NCBI RefSeq assembly: GCF_049532965.1
Contig: NZ_CP186694.1
Span: forward strand, 3,534,001-3,598,000
Direction of reading: 5' to 3'
DNA: 64,000 bases
From: Roseateles sp049532965
GTDB taxonomy: Bacteria; Pseudomonadota; Gammaproteobacteria; Burkholderiales; Burkholderiaceae_C
The notes beneath the pieces were generated by a model. That model saw only the letters and a list, made by a program, of their open reading frames with translations. It had not been told where the DNA came from and made no database searches. Shown one piece after another: positions 62,284 to 64,000 of this stretch (positions within the stretch are counted from its first letter, which is position 1; every line of letters starts with the position of its first letter). A program made the position numbers and the translations under genes.

Positions 62284-64000
62284 ATGGCACGCTTCTTCAT
62301 CGACCGTCCGATCTTTGCCTGGGTCCTGGCCATCATCACGATGCTGGCCGGCACCGTCGCGGTGCTGACCTTGCCCATCGCGCAATACCCCCCGATCGCG
62401 CCACCCGCGATCGCCATCTCGGCCAACTATCCCGGCGCCTCCTCCAAGACCCTGGAGGACACGGTGACGCAGGTCATCGAGCAGAAGATGAAGGGGCTGG
62501 ACCGCCTCTCCTACATCGCCTCGACCAGCGAGTCCACCGGCAGCGTGACGATCACGCTGACCTTCGAGACAGGCACCGATCCCGACACCGCGCAGGTGCA
62601 GGTGCAGAACAAGCTGGCCCTGGCGACGCCGCTGCTGCCGCAGGAGGTCCAGCAGCAGGGCGTGCAGGTCACCAAGTCGGCCAGCAACTTCCTCAATGTG
62701 CTGGCCTTCATCTCGGAGGACGGCCGGCTCACCGGGTCCGACCTGTCGGACTACGTCGCGGCCAACGTGCAGGACCCGATCAGCCGCGTGGAAGGCGTGG
62801 GCGACACGACGCTGTTCGGCTCGCAGTACGCGATGCGCATCTGGCTGGATCCGGGCAAGCTCAACAGCTTCAAGCTGACGCCGCTCGATGTGAAGACGGC
62901 GGTGCAGGCGCAGAACGCGCAGGTTTCGGCCGGCCAGCTCGGCGGGCTGCCCGCGGTGCCGGCGCAGCAGCTCAACGCCACCATCACCGCGCAGACGCGG
63001 CTGAAGACGGCGGAGGAGTTCGAGGCCATCCTGCTGCGCACGCAGGCCGACGGCTCGGCGGTGCGGCTGCGCGACGTGGCCCGCGTCGAGCTGGGCAGCG
63101 AGAGCTACGCCACCGTGGCCCACTTCAACGGCAAGCCGGCGGCTGGTCTCGCGATCAAGCTGGCCACCGGCGCGAATGCGCTCGACACGGTCAAGGGCAT
63201 CGATGCGAAGCTCGACGAGCTCGGCAAGTTCTTCCCGCCCGGCGTCAAGGTGATCAAGCCCTACGACACGACGCCGTTCGTGCGCATCTCCATCGAGGAA
63301 GTGATCAAGACGCTGATCGAGGCCGTGGTGCTGGTCTTCCTGGTGATGTACCTGTTCCTGCAGAACTTCCGCGCCACGCTGATTCCGACGATCGCCGTCC
63401 CGGTGGTGCTGATGGGCACCTTCGGCGTGCTGGCGGTCTTCGGCTACTCGCTCAACACGCTGACGATGCTGGCGATGGTGCTGGCGATCGGCCTGCTGGT
63501 CGATGACGCGATCGTCGTCGTCGAGAACGTCGAGCGTGTGATGAGCGAGGAGGGACTGACGCCGCTGGAGGCGACGCGCAAGTCGATGGGCCAGATCACC
63601 GGCGCGCTGGTGGGCGTGGCGATGGTGCTGGCGGCGGTGTTCGTGCCGATGGCCTTCTTCGGCGGCTCGACGGGCGTGATCTACCGCCAGTTCACGGTGA
63701 CCATCGTGTCGGCGATGACGCTGTCGGTGCTGGTGGCGATGATCCTGACGCCGGCCCTGTGCGCGACGCTGCTCAAGCCGGTGGCCAAGGGCCATGCGCT
63801 GGCGACGACCGGCTTCTTCGGCGCCTTCAACCGGGCCTTCGACCGCGGCAACCGCCGCTACCAGGGCATCGTGCAGCACATGCTGGGCCGAGGCTGGCGC
63901 TACATGGCCGGCTACGCGGTGCTGGTGGCGGTGGTGGGCTTCGTCTTCAGCAAGATTCCGGCCGGCTTCCTGCCGGAGGAGGACCAGGGCACGCTCTTCA
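62284..64000 (+). CDS. RND efflux permease of the second pump (5' part; runs off the window)
   Basis: 572 codons are seen, from MARFFIDRPIFAWVLAIITM to the window end. The TM4 proton-relay block reads LLVDDAIVVVENVERVM. It is an AcrB/MexB-type (HAE1) permease, clearly paralogous to the one at 16319-19495 but different in detail. GGAG precedes ATG 62284. The rest of the permease, and any outer-membrane factor gene, lie outside. Confidence 0.93.
   Translation, partial: MARFFIDRPIFAWVLAIITMLAGTVAVLTLPIAQYPPIAPPAIAISANYPGASSKTLEDTVTQVIEQKMKGLDRLSYIASTSESTGSVTITLTFETGTDPDTAQVQVQNKLALATPLLPQEVQQQGVQVTKSASNFLNVLAFISEDGRLTGSDLSDYVAANVQDPISRVEGVGDTTLFGSQYAMRIWLDPGKLNSFKLTPLDVKTAVQAQNAQVSAGQLGGLPAVPAQQLNATITAQTRLKTAEEFEAILLRTQADGSAVRLRDVARVELGSESYATVAHFNGKPAAGLAIKLATGANALDTVKGIDAKLDELGKFFPPGVKVIKPYDTTPFVRISIEEVIKTLIEAVVLVFLVMYLFLQNFRATLIPTIAVPVVLMGTFGVLAVFGYSLNTLTMLAMVLAIGLLVDDAIVVVENVERVMSEEGLTPLEATRKSMGQITGALVGVAMVLAAVFVPMAFFGGSTGVIYRQFTVTIVSAMTLSVLVAMILTPALCATLLKPVAKGHALATTGFFGAFNRAFDRGNRRYQGIVQHMLGRGWRYMAGYAVLVAVVGFVFSKIPAGFLPEEDQGTLF

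Noticed and set aside
62200..63879. A 559-codon minus-strand frame opposite the second RND permease
   Set aside because: Shadow of codon bias; rich in His/Arg/Gln and overlapping an obvious permease.

Overview
The window is about 68-70% GC (by eye) with densely packed genes on both strands. The gene families (DUF883/YqjE cluster, LigJ, several RND pumps, propeller-type diguanylate cyclases, C-terminal CheZ motif) suggest a betaproteobacterium of the order Burkholderiales, probably the Roseateles/Mitsuaria/Rubrivivax neighbourhood. This placement is an inference from gene content; no rRNA or tRNA gene was seen.

Layout. 1-2.6 kb: the 3' part of a molybdopterin oxidoreductase and an orphan sce7725-family gene. 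2.8-5.5 kb: a yra-type cell-envelope cluster (dolP-like lipoprotein, SIS protein, yraN) divergent from rsmI, with overlapping start regions. 5.6-8.6 kb: tldD, then a DAHP synthase preceded by a leader peptide rich in Phe/Tyr/Trp, an intrinsic terminator and a matching antiterminator arm, which together form a classical attenuator. 8.6-14.7 kb: a secreted lectin-like protein, a block of unknown genes with disturbed reading frames, mtfA, cheZ, and a CBS-domain protein. 14.9-21.8 kb: a complete RND efflux system (acrA-acrB-oprM type) with a divergent TetR regulator and an AcrR-like palindromic operator. 21.9-28.1 kb: a YgiQ radical SAM protein, then the yqjK/yqjE and yqjD (DUF883) genes separated by an EAL phosphodiesterase-type response regulator.

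28.3-38.1 kb is the most interesting part. A caspase-like (C25-type) protease with a translationally coupled small partner lies divergent from a 178-aa gene of unknown function. Next comes a three-gene operon: a HEAT/ARM-repeat protein, a SWIM zinc-finger protein and a retron reverse transcriptase. The RT has all the retron marks: NAxxH, QGAPTSP, YADD and VTG. The 322-base gap before the RT holds a structured RNA bounded by a perfect 13-base inverted repeat (a1/a2), with a UUU-loop msr hairpin and a long msd hairpin. I read this as a complete retron of the HEAT/SWIM kind (type XIII in the published scheme as I remember it), with an RT that also carries two C-terminal membrane segments.

38.1-51.5 kb is a mixed accessory and housekeeping stretch: YitT membrane protein, LigJ hydratase, HI0933-type flavoprotein, DUF885 peptidase, erythromycin-esterase-like protein with small stress proteins, an apparently truncated PD-(D/E)XK nuclease, DUF533 protein, SPFH lipoprotein, ThuA-like protein and M14 carboxypeptidase. 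51.6-60.1 kb holds two paralogous membrane diguanylate cyclases with periplasmic propellers flanking an alginate-lyase/LamG lipoprotein. 60.3-64 kb starts a second RND efflux operon with its own divergent TetR gene, a good promoter and two repeated operator-like sites; the permease gene runs off the end.
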